Source of the DNA: Steinernema hermaphroditum
Lineage: Eukaryota; Nematoda; Chromadorea; Rhabditida; Steinernematidae
NCBI GenBank assembly: GCA_030435675.1
Contig: CM059622.1
Span: 5,828,001-5,892,000, forward strand
DNA length: 64,000 bases
Reading direction: 5' to 3'
Within the stretch, counting starts at the first letter, position 1; every line of letters starts with the position of its first letter. This document shows, piece after piece, positions 19,322-30,951 of this stretch. The position numbers were made by a program, and so were the translations under genes. Below the pieces are notes generated by a model, which searched no databases, was not told the origin of the DNA, and was given only the letters and a program-made list of their open reading frames with translations.

Positions 19322-22127
19322 TGGAACGAGTTTTCGGTCGAGCGGGGTGGCGGTGATCGAGCGATCGATCGGCGCTTGAATTCGCCGAACGAGTCTCAGC
19401 TGGCTTCTCGGAGACGTCTCGCGCGTTTCGGGAGTCTCGGAAGTGCGGGAGACGCGAGATTCGACGTCTCGTAGACATAAGCGCCTCGGAAGGTCGCCAC
19501 AATTGCATTATCCCGTGTGTCATTGTGTGCGCGTTTTGCGACGATAACTCGATCGGATTACGGCGGCTGCATCGGCATTAGTCGAAATGAATACGGCGAA
19601 TCCGTGTAAGCGCCAGCTGGGCCGTGTTTAGCCGTGTGGAATCCGATCCTCTTCCGATTGTCACCGGTGGGTTTGACTCATCTTTGGAGGATACCGTCAG
19701 CTGCCGCGTCAGGTGAAAACTCTTCTCACTGAGTCACCGTAGTCGGTCGGCTCTCGCCGTCTTCGGAATATTCCATACAGATTCTGAGTTCTGTTTCTAT
19801 CAGTTAAATTCGCAATTTGGAACCTCAGGATGAGTAAATCCAAATCCAATCCTGGAGCACCCGAACGGAAAAGCCTCGTCACTTACAGCCGGCTGATTAG
19901 CTTAGAACTCAGCTACCTCAAGGTAAGAAGTTCCCCTTTGAGCCACATACAGTAATCACCGTGTCAACACTTTTGGTTCAGGGGTTATATCGCAAAGTTC
20001 CAGTTTTTGCACACCTTGTTACACCTGAATTCTTAAAGCTCTTAATCTGAAACTACCCAATGTTTCTAGAAGGTCATCCTTAGGGCATCAACTCCAGTGG
20101 AAACTTATGGAATCTTTCTTCCATTCTTCCACTTGTCACACCAATTTCTGCAACAGAGCCTCGGCACAACTCGCAGGCACAACTTTTGGAGCCAAAGTGA
20201 GAAGTCGCTCTGCTGACTCACAGTGCATACAGTAGTGGGTCGATTGCTTTGTCACTCGATTATTCCATAACCGCGTCGCGTCCGCGTTTTGTCGACCGGC
20301 GTTTGAGTCGTAAATTATCGTTAATACGCGCATCGGCCGTCTCGGAGCGCGCCGAGTCCACTGTGCTGCCGGACAGCCCAATTATATTTATACAGAGGGC
20401 GGTGGCGAGGTGTGCGCGCCGGTGGCGTATTTGCTGTTGATTGACTAATTAGCGGCCGGTGAGTGCGTCCGGCGGGCCGCGACGGCCCAGATCTGACATT
20501 TCGGGGCTCAGCGCGATCCTCTTGGCGCCCCACGCACTGTCAAAACGTCGCATCGCGCTTCTCTAATTATCGGCGTTGTTCACGACGACAGTCGCCTCTA
20601 ATCGGATAATTTGAGCTTTGAGGAACGAGCCCCCTCCAAATTGCCCCTTTCAGTCCTTCCGAAACTCTCGAAAAGGCTCCTCTCGTGGCCACGGAGAACT
20701 TCTGTTTGCGGATTACTGTCCGACTCTGCTACAGACAGAAGCGATTTGTCTGACTTCGCAACAACTGCCTCGTCTCTGTCTGGCAAGGGTCGACTGAAAG
20801 TCGTTTGTTTCGTTTACCCTCTGTTAGGCCCTGTTTTTCGTTTCCCTCGCAATAGGACTGCATGCATTATTGATTCTGTTGTGTTTTCGATCTTTGCCCC
20901 CTTTAGTCTTACGGTATCTTCTGCACCTTGGGGTCACCTTTTGTTTCCATGATTCACAGGGGATCACGTTTCCGTGTTTTTGTGCGCTTTGGAGATTTTT
21001 TGTGAGATTCCTGTTTTCGATAAACGATTATCGCAAAACGCCATTATTACAGTGATGGATGATTTAGGAGATTAGGGGAGATGGATCAATAGTGCATTCG
21101 GTGGAATGTGCTACGAAGCTGCGCGGTTTGAGGGCTGCAGCATCGCTTAGTTTTTGTACACAGTGTGATGAGTCAGAACTGATCGTTTCTGATAAGAAAG
21201 GGGAAAACTGTCAAAAAGCGAGGATTTTCCACAAGATGATTCAGAACGAGTCGCTGATAAAGGAGTGTTTTTTGTAGACTGACAATTTTGTGCCGAGCTA
21301 CGGTAGTCTTAAGAGCACGATCTCGAAGATCTTTGTTAATGTGACTAGTGTCTTTTGTTTGAAAATCCGTCGAAACACATAGTTTACGACTCTCATTTGT
21401 CAGGAGACGTGGTCAGTTGTGCGATTTGTTCAAAAAAGTTAATATCGACCAGTCGAGGCCGATCCTCCCCGAGGCCTACACTCAGTATTGTCTTTTCGAC
21501 TAGTCCATAGTCTTTGTTATTTACGTGTTTGCAACAGTTGCGTTGTTTTCGCCGTGGCCGCAACAAAGGAACCCGAAGACAGGTGCTCCCCTCGCAGAAC
21601 TGGGCTTCAATGGGCTCCCGGAAGGAACAGATCGGAGTGCACTTGATTCGTGGAGTGACTCCTATCGCTTCGGTATGCAAATGAGGTCGTCGGCGGCGGC
21701 GTTCCGCATGCGCCCTTTGCCGCCATTCAGGAGGGACTCGCGGAGAGCTAATGATTAATCGATGATTGGCGGATAATGGCCGGGCCACCGCAACGCCACT
21801 AATCGCGTTGTTTTGTTGATGTTGTTGTTGTTGTGTTCGGGCGACTTCGAAACGCCTCCGGAGGACAGTCGTCTGGAGAAGACACGCCGCGGCACCGCTC
21901 GCGTCGTCGCGCGACTCTTGCCCCCGGTCGCCGTGATATGATTCACTCCGATCGGCGTTCTTTCCGCACGGCGGGTACGGGAATGACACGACTCCGCGCT
22001 TATCGGGCTGCTCCCCTCCTTCCCCTTCACTTTCCTTCGCCCTATCGATCGCTTCACTGTTTCAGTTATGTGACTGTCGTCTTCTGTATCGAGAAGCGCT
22101 CGTTAGAAACCGTTAGAAACTCAGACG
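19322..22127. promoter_or_regulatory. Divergent upstream region of fecl-1 and crml-1
   Basis: About 2.8 kb separating two divergent genes. It holds a possible upstream crml-1 exon (19830-19922), a GC-rich block around 20250-20560, an octamer ATGCAAAT at 21676-21683 and a homeodomain-like cluster at 21751-21770. TACNGTA words occur at 19948, 20228, about 20910 and about 21300. No other coding exon is supported. Confidence 0.5.
19830..19922 (+). CDS. Possible upstream first coding exon of crml-1
   Basis: ATG at 19830 directly follows AACCTCAG and opens 31 codons (MSKSKSNPGAPERKSLVTYS...SYLK) ending at a good donor GTAAGA in phase 0. The exon at 22125 follows an ACTCAG acceptor and also joins in phase 0, adding a Thr before the Met at 22128. 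The two could therefore form an alternative, longer CARMIL N-terminus across a 2.2-kb intron. It could equally be a separate short ORF. Confidence 0.35.
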
Positions 22128-25100
22128 ATGTCACTCTCCAGAAGCACCACCAGCGATCTTTGCAGCTATGTCCAGGGTGGGTTGCCTCGATCTTTCAGTG
22201 GACTAATCATCTATGATTCAGAGAACTGCTCGACCTTTTTTGGCAAAAAGTTCTGGGACTGTCGTCTCGTGACGGGCATCGAGTTCGCCACAAAGGCGGA
22301 CAAGTATGAGCCGAAGATCTTCGCCATCTCCAAGTTCAGGCTCTTCATCCTTCACGGAAAGACGCCACAGTCGCTGAAACCACCTGATAAAAGCTACCAT
22401 GTGCTCTCGATCAGGCAGATCCAGGTCGTCAACGACAGCGAGGTAAATACGATTTAGAGGATAAGATCGGAGACAGGCTGTCTGTCTACAGTCTTGCTGC
22501 ATGATGAGCTCATGTGCCGCGAGTTGTTTTAGACTGTTTAGATTTCAACAGTCTCAGGAAATCTGGAAGTGAACAGTTCTCTGACAATTTGTTGTCTTGA
22601 GTCTTGCTGTCTGCACAGTGCGTACAGACAGCAAACTGAGACCGTCTAGATTTTACAAAACTGTCTAAAAACTGACTATTTCCCACAACACTTCGTCTTT
22701 GCAGCTCTGTATTCAACTCGACGAGTCGGCGTCGTCGTCGACGACCAAACGGCGTCTCCTGATTCGCTGTGCGGAGCACTCGGCAGAAGACCTCGCCCGC
22801 TACATCCTCTGCGCCATCAAGCACTACTTCCCCGACATCGGAGACTGTTTGCGGGGATGCGTAGACCTCGTGCCCCAGGGTCTCTACAGCGACTTCGTCA
22901 TGATGCCATCGAGTCGCCCCGTCCTGGCCTGCCACAACTTCCGGCGGTCATACGCCGCTCTCTGCGACTTTTACGATCTTCCTTTTCGCGAGGAAGTAGT
23001 TTGGGTGGGTGATTTCGCGTCGCCTTTTTTTTATGTCCACCCGTTGTAGGACGTCGAGAAGATCTACTCCATTCATCATTTGCGGGTTCTTCGTCTCGAC
23101 GACTTCACACACCTTCCCATCAAGTAATGATCGTCTATTGTACCCCCCAAAACCGTAGCGCTTTCAGAGACCTTATCCCTATCGTCGCGTCGTTGCAGTT
23201 CTCCGCCTACTTTACGGGTATCCTTGTCGACGGTTTCAAGCTCACGGTCGAGCTTATCGACGTGATTCTCTCGGTGATTCGGCGATCTCAGTGGCTCACT
23301 TCCGTAAAACTTATCAACTGCTGTCTTACAAAGTACGGTATCGTCTTTAGGCCATCCTCCTAAGTCGTCGTTTTAGGGAATTCATATCACAATTCGCGGC
23401 TGCCGTCCAACAGAACCCGAACATCCCGCTGGAAGTGATCGATCTGTCGAAGAACCTTCTGGAAGACAAGAAGGGCTTTCAGCAGCTCTCGCAGGTCCTT
23501 CCGAAGCTCATTTCTCTCAGGGCGATCCACTTCGCCGAGTGCGGCCTCTCCGAGAAATGCGTGAACCTCATGGCTACGGGGCTGCAGCACGCCCTCACTC
23601 CGAGCAAGACGAGTCAGCAGCTCCAGCTCGCGACCATCGACTTGGCCGGAAACAACCTGAAGGAGGACACCCCTGAACTGATCAGCCTTCTCTCGCTCTG
23701 CACGACCCTTCGGACCGTCGATCTTTCGAATACAGGTTTCACTATCGATCGCCTCTGGTCCGCCCTCAAGTTCGGAGGTCTCCAGCTCCGGGAACTGCGC
23801 CTCGATGGGTGCTCCGTGCTCAAGAAGAACAAGGACGGACCCCAAGCCATCAAGGAGTACTTCAGCGGAGTCGTCCAACTTGAGGTGGGGAGACGCTCTG
23901 GGCATTTGGCTAAAGCGTACCTTTAGGAGATCTCCTTTTCGGGCACTCAACTGCACCCCGAATCGGTGAAGGCTCTGCTTCTCGGTTTGGCCAGCAACCA
24001 GCAGATCGAGCCATTCGTCCTGAATCTGAACAACATCACCACGACTCACTCCGTCAAAGAAATTGCCCAAGTCCTCGAAACGTGCCTTCCCAGCGTCGGC
24101 GCCCGCAAACTGTGCCTCCGCGACAACAGCTTCGAGGCTGACTTCCTGCCGGTGCTCTCCGCAGTCTACCAGATGCAGAATCTGACGAACCTCGATATCG
24201 GGGGGACCAACTTCTGCAACCTTCGGCGGAACGCGAAGAACGCGACCTCACTCAGCAAGGCACTCATGGAAATCGTGAAGCTCATCGGAGACGACGATTC
24301 CGTATGTCATATCTTCAATAGTTCAAGCAACTTTGTGTCCTTTAGCGCCTCCGAGAGCTGATCCTGAGTGACTGCCGCCTCGGGAACCACCTCAGCGTCA
24401 TTCTGAACACCCTCGGCGTGGCCTCAACTCTCCGTAAATTGGACATTTCTGGGAACGATCTGGGCAACTTCGGGGCGCGTCTTCTGGCGAAGGCCCTCCA
24501 GATCAACGTCTCCCTCAGGGAGCTCATAATCGACCGGAACCAAATCACGTCCGACGGATTCGCGGACATCGCCCACTCTTTGAGGCTGAACAACACCATT
24601 GTGTGCCTACCGTACCCTTTGGTCGACGTCGCCGACGCTCTAAATCGCCCCGATAGAACAAAGACGCTTGCGGCCATCGCCGAGATCGAGTCGCTCATCG
24701 AGAAGAACCGAAACGGCTCCAATGTGAACCACGAGCGTTATCGAACTGCTTTAACAAACATCCAGAATGTAAGTGGATACAGTATCCGAAGAACCAAAGA
24801 CGCCTCCCCTTCAGCAATTCTCCAAGAGCGAAGGCGCCGAAGGAGCGCTGTCCCACCGCGTGCACGCCATCTTAGCCGAACTCGGAAACACATCGGAGTC
24901 GACCACATCCTTCGACGGAAGTGTCAACACCTTCGTCGAACAGTTCAAGAATGGATGCGTCCCCATCATCAAGGTGGGAACGGCCTAAATACCCGTGCAA
25001 ACCTGGCCCTTTTCAGATGAGCCTGGACCCTCTCAAGGAGCTCGCCTCCAGTATGAATCTGGAGTTGTCGGAGCGCTTCGACGATTCGACGATCGGCGAA

Positions 25101-26161
25101 GCGAACGAGGACCAGTTCAGAGAGAAACTGAACTCTCTTCTGGAGGCACAGCTTGTGTACGTGGAAAGCCTCATGAACAGCACTAAAGATCTGGTTTCAG
25201 GTCGTGGAAATGGGATCAGCTCAGCAGATTGAGCGAGAACCTCCTCCACAACGGCTCCCGCTCCCTCTCTTCCGTTTCGCCTCGGTCGAACCACCACGGC
25301 GCCCCCGGGACTCCGAACTCCACCTCGTGGCTCCACAGTCACAGAGGATCGCCTGGAGGCGACTTCGGCCACGGAGGACCCCACCACTCCTCTACGGATC
25401 ACATTTCGAGGTCCCTGCGCCCGAAGTCCGTCCTCAACCACGACATCGACTCCCCGCTGACGCCCTCTTCGGTCTCCAGCAGCATGATGACCTCCTCCTA
25501 CGTGCCTTCTTCTGCGCTGGCGCCCACCGAGGAACTCACCTCGGATCCGATCAACATGGACGAGCCTCCGAAGACCTCGGGACTCGTCCATCTCGGAAAG
25601 GCACGTCCGAAGGCCGCTCGCCGAATCGCGAAACCCGGAGCTGCGTCCACTCCTCCTATGAGCACTAAGGTACCGTAACCCGCTGTAGACAGCGCGCTAA
25701 GACAGCACCTTCAGACGTCTGCTTCGAACTCTGTCAGCTCGGCCGACGCCCCCGAAGTGATGTCGCAGAGCGCCGAGAGCGCCTCTACTAGCGGCGCTCC
25801 TCCGATTCCCGCGACGTCGCCGCGTCTTCCCGACTCCGCTCCGCCCCGTCTTCCGGAAACCGCCCCGCCTCCGGAGAGCCCGACGGCCCCCGGGGAGCCG
25901 CGACCGCCTATCGTCCCTCGGAGGGTCAAGGTGCCGATGGTGCCTCCGCAGCTGCCCCCGAAGAACTTCAAGCCCCTGCCGTCGGCTCCTCCCAACACCC
26001 TCAAGGAGCCCATCATGAATCTGCCTTCGGCCCCGCCTCTGGAGGACGAGAACGCGAACAGTCGCCGTTCTGTCGCCGACATGGCCCGCATGTTCTCCAC
26101 CTCCAACGAGTTGCCCATTTCCACGGGTGGTCCCATCCCCGCCAAACGCTCTAATGTCTAG
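22128..26161 (+). CDS. crml-1: CARMIL, capping-protein regulator with leucine-rich repeats
   Basis: CARMIL proteins bind and uncap actin capping protein and control cell migration and Rac signalling. The N-terminal PH-like region contains FGKKFWDCRLVTGIEF and KIFAISKFRLFILHG. Next come FREEVVWDVEKIY and the CARMIL-typical DLIPIVASL, then many leucine-rich repeats (LEVIDLSKNLLEDKKG, LKALLLGLASNQQIEPF read as VKALLLGLASNQ, LDISGNDLGNFGARLLAKAL). The helical dimerisation region follows, then a capping-protein-interaction motif LVHLGKARPKAARR near 25590. The long Pro-rich tail (25740-26161) ends AKRSNV. Introns are mostly 40-60 bp. A longer start is possible through the exon at 19830. The gene is convergent with dli-1. 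Confidence 0.92.
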
Positions 26162-26305
26162 CCTAACCCAGCCACTTCTTGTTAGCCTCGGTTGTTTAGG
26201 GAGCGTCGTAGTCCAGAACCCTAACTCTTGCATATCTAATCTTCTGCGCTCCACCACGTGGAGACCCTTCTGGTAAAGTACGTCTTCTTGAACTGTAAAG
26301 CTGTA

Positions 26306-26320
26306 AATAAATTATTTATT
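26306..26320. terminator. Shared bidirectional poly(A) site of crml-1 and dli-1
   Basis: The near-palindrome AATAAATTATTTATT supplies AATAAA for crml-1 on the plus strand (26306-26311) and for dli-1 on the minus strand (TTTATT at 26315-26320). A further plus-strand AATAAA lies near 26375. Confidence 0.7.
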
Positions 26321-26406
26321 GTTCGCCTGACGTCTACATCCAAAAACAGAAGAAACTCTTTACCTTAATATGCAAAATAAATGAAGCGCAAAACAACGTC
26401 GACCGT

Positions 26407-28073
26407 TCATGCTTCACTGTCGTTCTCCGTGGCCGAAGCGTCGCCGGCGCCATCTTGCACAGCCAGTCCGTCGAGGGCGTCCTCTTCTGCGGTCGGCTGT
26501 CCTCCGGCGGCCTTCTGTTGCTCGAGGATCTTCTGGAAGTGGGCGTGGGCGTCTCCGCCGAGCGACTGGCGCGGCGACTTTCCCTCGGCGGCCTCTTTCT
26601 CCTTGCTCTTCAGAAGGTTGTTGAAGAAGGAGACGAGCGGACTGTTGCCGTCAGTGGGCTGGCCCTCGACCGCCTTGTGGGTGCTGCGCTTCGGCGAGTT
26701 CGTCACGTTGTCGGCACTGCTTGCTAGTGCGCTCAAGAAGTCCTGCTCGTCAATGTCGGCAACGACGTTGTCACGATTCGGTCTTGGGATCTCCGCGGCA
26801 GTCAGTGGAGTGTCCGGATTCTCGAGTGTTTCTCTGCAAGAAGGGGAGTTACCCAGAGCCAACGACTGATAACTCACCTTATGATGTCGAGCTTCTTGTC
26901 GGAGTCCCATCCTGCGGGGATGAAGATGGAGTCTTTCTCCACGAGCTGTGCGGGGTTGATGAAAGGAAGACCACACGCTCTGTGAGCGATGTACTTGTTG
27001 AGCAGTTGAGTGTTCTTTTCGTCCTTAGCGGACGTGTAAACCTGCAACAGATAGGAACAAGTTTCATCTCCGAACCTACCAGAGCAGCGCCATGGCGAAG
27101 GCAGAATTTTCGCACGTGGTATTGGATTCGGTCGATGTCCTCCTCAATCATGTCAGCTTGGGCGTCACTCTTCGTCAAGACGACGATAACAGAAGCGCCG
27201 AGATTATCAGCGAGAATTCCGTCTTCGAGAGGGACGAGCATGGGATCGTCCATGCCACCGTGCTTGTCAGTGTGCATCGAGCTCTCGAGAGGCTCAACGT
27301 ACTCCTGCCAGAATCTAACTTCTACAACATCCACGTGACCTTTGCTTCAAAGCCATTACTTACGCATGTCGTTGGCCTCCTTCTTGATGGCATCGTCGTA
27401 GTGCGACTTGACCGCTTCCTTGATCACTCGGGCCCATCTATTCAAAGACGGCAGAATATCTGTAGGGTCCGAAAGCGAAGCGCATATCATGATAACCGAG
27501 CGCGAAAGCGACGGCGAAAGGGCGAACTTCAGGAGCGGAGCGAACGCTTCATCGCCATCCATAATCCAGAGGGGCAGATTCACAGAATCTGAGGGTCCGA
27601 GACCGGCGCCTCCCAGCTGATAGGCGTAGCTGGCGTCGCGGTAGTCGGCTTGAATGGTCAAGTAGTGGTATTCCAAGGCAGCGTCTTTTCCGACAGGTTC
27701 TTTCTTCTCGATGCGGCTGATAAGTGAGCTTTTTCCAGTGTGACTGTTACCTGGAAAGAAATGCAGTAGTCAAAGTACATATATAGTTTCTTTTTGTAGT
27801 GTCAATCCCCAAGATATTACGCCGAGGTTCATCGGAAACTTCAAATTATGAGAGATGAGCTAACCTACCCAGAACGATAACGCTTCCTTGCTGCGTGTTT
27901 CCACATCGCGAGCTCACTTCCGACAAAATCCTCGTCCTGAATCCCATCGGATTAACTCAACTCGAAAAACTGAAGGCTCACCAGATCCTCTCCTCGTCGG
28001 TGGCGGTCGCTGTGTTCTGCGGCGCAGCCGATGGCAGATTCAGTGTCAGATTGAGTCCACCGGAGGCAACCAT
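26407..28073 (-). CDS. dli-1: Cytoplasmic dynein light intermediate chain
   Basis: Links the dynein heavy chain to cargo adaptors. The N-terminus (MVASGGLNLTLNLP...) at 28073 leads to EERIWTRILSEVSSRCG, then the P-loop GNSHTGKSSLISRI. A Ras-like domain follows with LPLWIMDGDEAFAPLLKFAL, RWARVIKEAV, WQEYVEPLE, a DNLGASVIVVLTKSDA nucleotide-base motif and RKFCLRHGAALV, then the conserved FIPAGWDSDKK. The Ser/Glu-rich C-terminal adaptor-binding region contains LVSFFNNLLKSKEK, the amphipathic helix that binds cargo adaptors. The stop is at 26407. Introns are small, with one of about 150 bp after the exon ending VIVLG. It is divergent from hsb-1, with 256 bp between start codons. Confidence 0.93.
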
Positions 28074-28329
28074 TCTGCAACACGCGGATTCAGTGGAAGT
28101 GCTTCGGAATCGCGAGGATGATTCTGAGCAGTGGCGAGGGAGGGTGACGAAATGCGAGGAGACGAACAGCTGATGTTTACGGTAGTGTGCCGGAGGTTCC
28201 GCGAGGAAAACGCGCGGTGATCGCATCGATCGCTGGAATCCGGTTGGGGTGGCGTTCTCTGTGATGCGCGGTGCATTGTTTACGTGTGCTGTGCTGGAGG
28301 GCCGAAGATTGTAGACTCTGTTTCAGAAG
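28074..28329. promoter_or_regulatory. Compact bidirectional promoter, dli-1 / hsb-1
   Basis: 256 bp separate the divergent start codons. TTTACGGTAGTG (a TACNGTA word) lies near 28186. An acceptor TTTCAGAAG directly precedes the hsb-1 ATG, so hsb-1 is probably trans-spliced. Confidence 0.55.
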
Positions 28330-29127
28330 ATGGACAACAACGCAAGTACCGCCAAGCCGGAAGAACCTAAGGTCTCTGCAGCCTCCGATCCGAAGGGCAT
28401 GGACGACTTCTCTAATTTGGTGAGTTGTGTTCGAGGGTTTTGTGGTTACTATCAACTGAGCCTGATTGGACAGTGTATGTTAGATGAGAATGTTGGGTGG
28501 CTATGGAGAGTTGTCTCTAATTTGGTATGTTTGATTGGTGCAACGTGGCCAGCTTCAGCAAGAACAACCCCTAAACAGTACACTGAACGCTAAGTGCTCC
28601 ACCGCTGATCTTTTTTCCTATCTTCGTGTGTAGTCCCGTAGCAATTTAGTTGTTTTGTGATGCGCAAGACGTGAATAAATCTGTGCTGCTCCGTATTATG
28701 CTAACTTTAGAATAACTTTAGTATTTCCTAGTTTTGCAGCGTTTGTGCTTCTTTTTTTTGCTGTTTGCTGCCGAACCACACAAAGCAGAACCCTCTTTTA
28801 GATCACGAAATGCGTAATTTGTTGAAATCTACTTACGTGGACAAGGGGCAGAGGGTCATCCGATCGGCGTTACAACATTCATGTAATTCGTACTTAATTT
28901 ATATGAAGTATCAACTCGTTCTCATTTGCATAAGCACCCTCGCCGAGCGTTCGTTCAATCCGGTTCTCTTTCAGATCCAGGGACTTCTGCAGCAGACGCA
29001 AGATCGATTTCAAAACCTTTCGGATCAGATCATCGGCCGTATCGACGACATGTCGAAGCGCATCGATGACCTGGAGAAGAACATCAGTGATCTGATGGCC
29101 CAGGCCGGCGTCGAAGGCGACCAGTGA
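28330..29127 (+). CDS. hsb-1: Heat-shock factor binding protein 1
   Basis: HSBP1/HSB-1 is a small coiled-coil protein that binds HSF-1 and restrains the heat-shock response and longevity. Exons 28330-28419 and 28975-29127 give 80 residues. The second exon is the near-invariant core ([38 protein letters not shown]), essentially matching human HSBP1. Heptad hydrophobics run throughout. The start follows TTTCAGAAG. The 555-bp intron holds an octamer ATTTGCAT at 28924-28931 and no coding sequence. eak-7 starts 207 bp downstream on the same strand. Confidence 0.96.
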
Positions 29128-29334
29128 TCACCATGTTCCGTGTTTCACGCTTTTTCAAGTCACCGCCGATTTATTATATGTTCTGTTTTATTTATTGTTG
29201 ATATTCTAATGTAATGATGAATGTTTGAGTTTGCTTCCGTGGAACGTTTGGAGGAGGTTGCAGTGGGAGTTCTCCTTCGCAATACTTTCATTGTTTTCTC
29301 GTTGTACGAGATGTAACTTTACGCATTTCCAGCC

Positions 29335-30669
29335 ATGGGTGCCTCGGGGAGTAAATCGCACTCCCGCGAGCAGCGTCTCTCGAATCTCAGCGCCGAACAA
29401 GTAGGGAAGGCGAAGTTGCAGTTCCGGAGAGCTTCTCAAGGCGCCGACCAGCTAACGAAGACGCAGTTCAGTGCCTTTAGCGAATCCTTCTTGAGCGCCC
29501 CTATGCGTGACTCCGTCTTTGCCAAGATTGGCCAGCCGCACCATAAGGTGCTCGAGAACGTTTTCGTCCAGTTCGCCGACCGTATGCTCGGAAGCACCGA
29601 CGAGTTGGCCGCCGGCCTGCTCTCCATTCACGGCACTGTCGATCGCTTCATCTCCGACATCGTCGAGTCCTTATTCCTTCTAGAGAACAAGAAGAGCGCT
29701 AGAGATGTGGCGCAGCTCGTCGCCTACCTTCAGAAGAGCGCCCCAAGAACGAATTCTCAGGACGAACTCTACGGATGGTTCCATTCGATGCCCCTTGCTG
29801 TGCAGTTAACGGAGCGCGTCTACTTGCGACTTCTTCTCGGAGATGACGGCGCCATTCTGCCCAGTTTCGTCGGGGGTCGATCCTCCATTCTGTCGAACGC
29901 AGAAGTCCTTCTGGTTAACTTCAACTTGCCTCGGGAATTTCGCCATAAGTGGGAGCTTCTCTTTTCTAGGTAAGAGTTCCGTGTACTTCCCTGTAGACTG
30001 GACACATATGTGCTCTCAATTTGTGGAGTAGGTACTTGTCCTTCCCAATTTAGCGAACAGCACGGCGCCAGTTTCTCGAAGATGTGCACCCTCGTCAGCA
30101 ACCAAGGACCTTGCCTCCTCTGCATCGAATCTGAAGACGGCCGCGTCTTCGGTGGGTTCGCCAGTGCCGGCTTCGTTGTCGGTCCCTCATACACGGGCAA
30201 CGTGTGCTGCTTTCTCTTCCGGGGCGGCCCCGCTATGGATATCTTTGCGGCCACTGGTTTCAACGACAACTACGCCTACCTCAACCATGGCCAGCTGACC
30301 CTCCCCAACGGAATGGTATCGCACTTCTCCTTCTTTATAGGCGTGTCCATCTGATTCCAGGGAATCGGTGGCCGGGACACGTACTGGTCCGTGTTCATCC
30401 GTGAGGAAGACAACGTTGGACTGAGCGGCGCCAACGTAAGTACTTTCGAGAAGTGCCATCTTGCGGGGAAAAACGAATTCCGACCGAAGAGGATCGAGAT
30501 CTGGAGGACTGGCGACAAGCCCGATCTTAAGAAGTACGACGAAAACGGAGAGGAGATCAAGGAGCGGTCCGTCATCGACCAAGATCCAGGAGCGAAGGCG
30601 ATCTTAGAGCTGACAGGCAAGAAGCTCCACAGCGAGGCGTTCCGAGAGCCGCACCCAGAAGACGAATAG
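29335..30669 (+). CDS. eak-7: EAK-7 / MEAK7, TLDc-domain mTOR-associated protein
   Basis: EAK-7 acts with AKT-1 to restrain DAF-16/FOXO in C. elegans; human MEAK7 is a lysosomal mTOR regulator. The N-terminus MGASGSK is a good N-myristoylation signal. Exon 29335-29970 encodes the helical N-terminal half, then LPREFRHKWELLFSS leads into the TLDc domain (HGASFSKMCTLV, GRVFGGFASAGF, NDNYAYLNHGQLTLPNGMG). The end (AKAILELTGKKLHSEAFRE, PEDE) mirrors the human C-terminus. Introns are short, for example after LPNGM. From memory, hsb-1 and eak-7 are also neighbours in C. elegans (K08E7.2 and K08E7.1), supporting a conserved operon-like pair. Confidence 0.94.
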
Positions 30670-30779
30670 GCCTCTGACGCAGCACGCTGTCCGCTAGTCA
30701 TGTTGTAAATTCGGGATTTTACACTTAGGCACTTCACTTATTGTTAGAAAGAGATTGCTCAACCCCTAAAGCCTACCTA

Positions 30780-30785
30780 AATAAA
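30780..30785 (+). terminator. Poly(A) signal of eak-7
   Basis: AATAAA about 110 nt after the eak-7 stop. Convergent with nuo-2, whose stop is 170 bp further on. Confidence 0.65.
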
Positions 30786-30951
30786 ACCTATTAATCAGGC
30801 TGTAAAATCCAGTACACAGCATTCCTCGATGAAGATAAAGCCAAGCAAAGATAGCATTTCTGACACCATGTACAAGCTGCACGGTTGACAGCAGTATCCA
30901 TAAAATGAGACGTCCTTTAACGAACCTATTACACACAATATTTCAAAAAAT

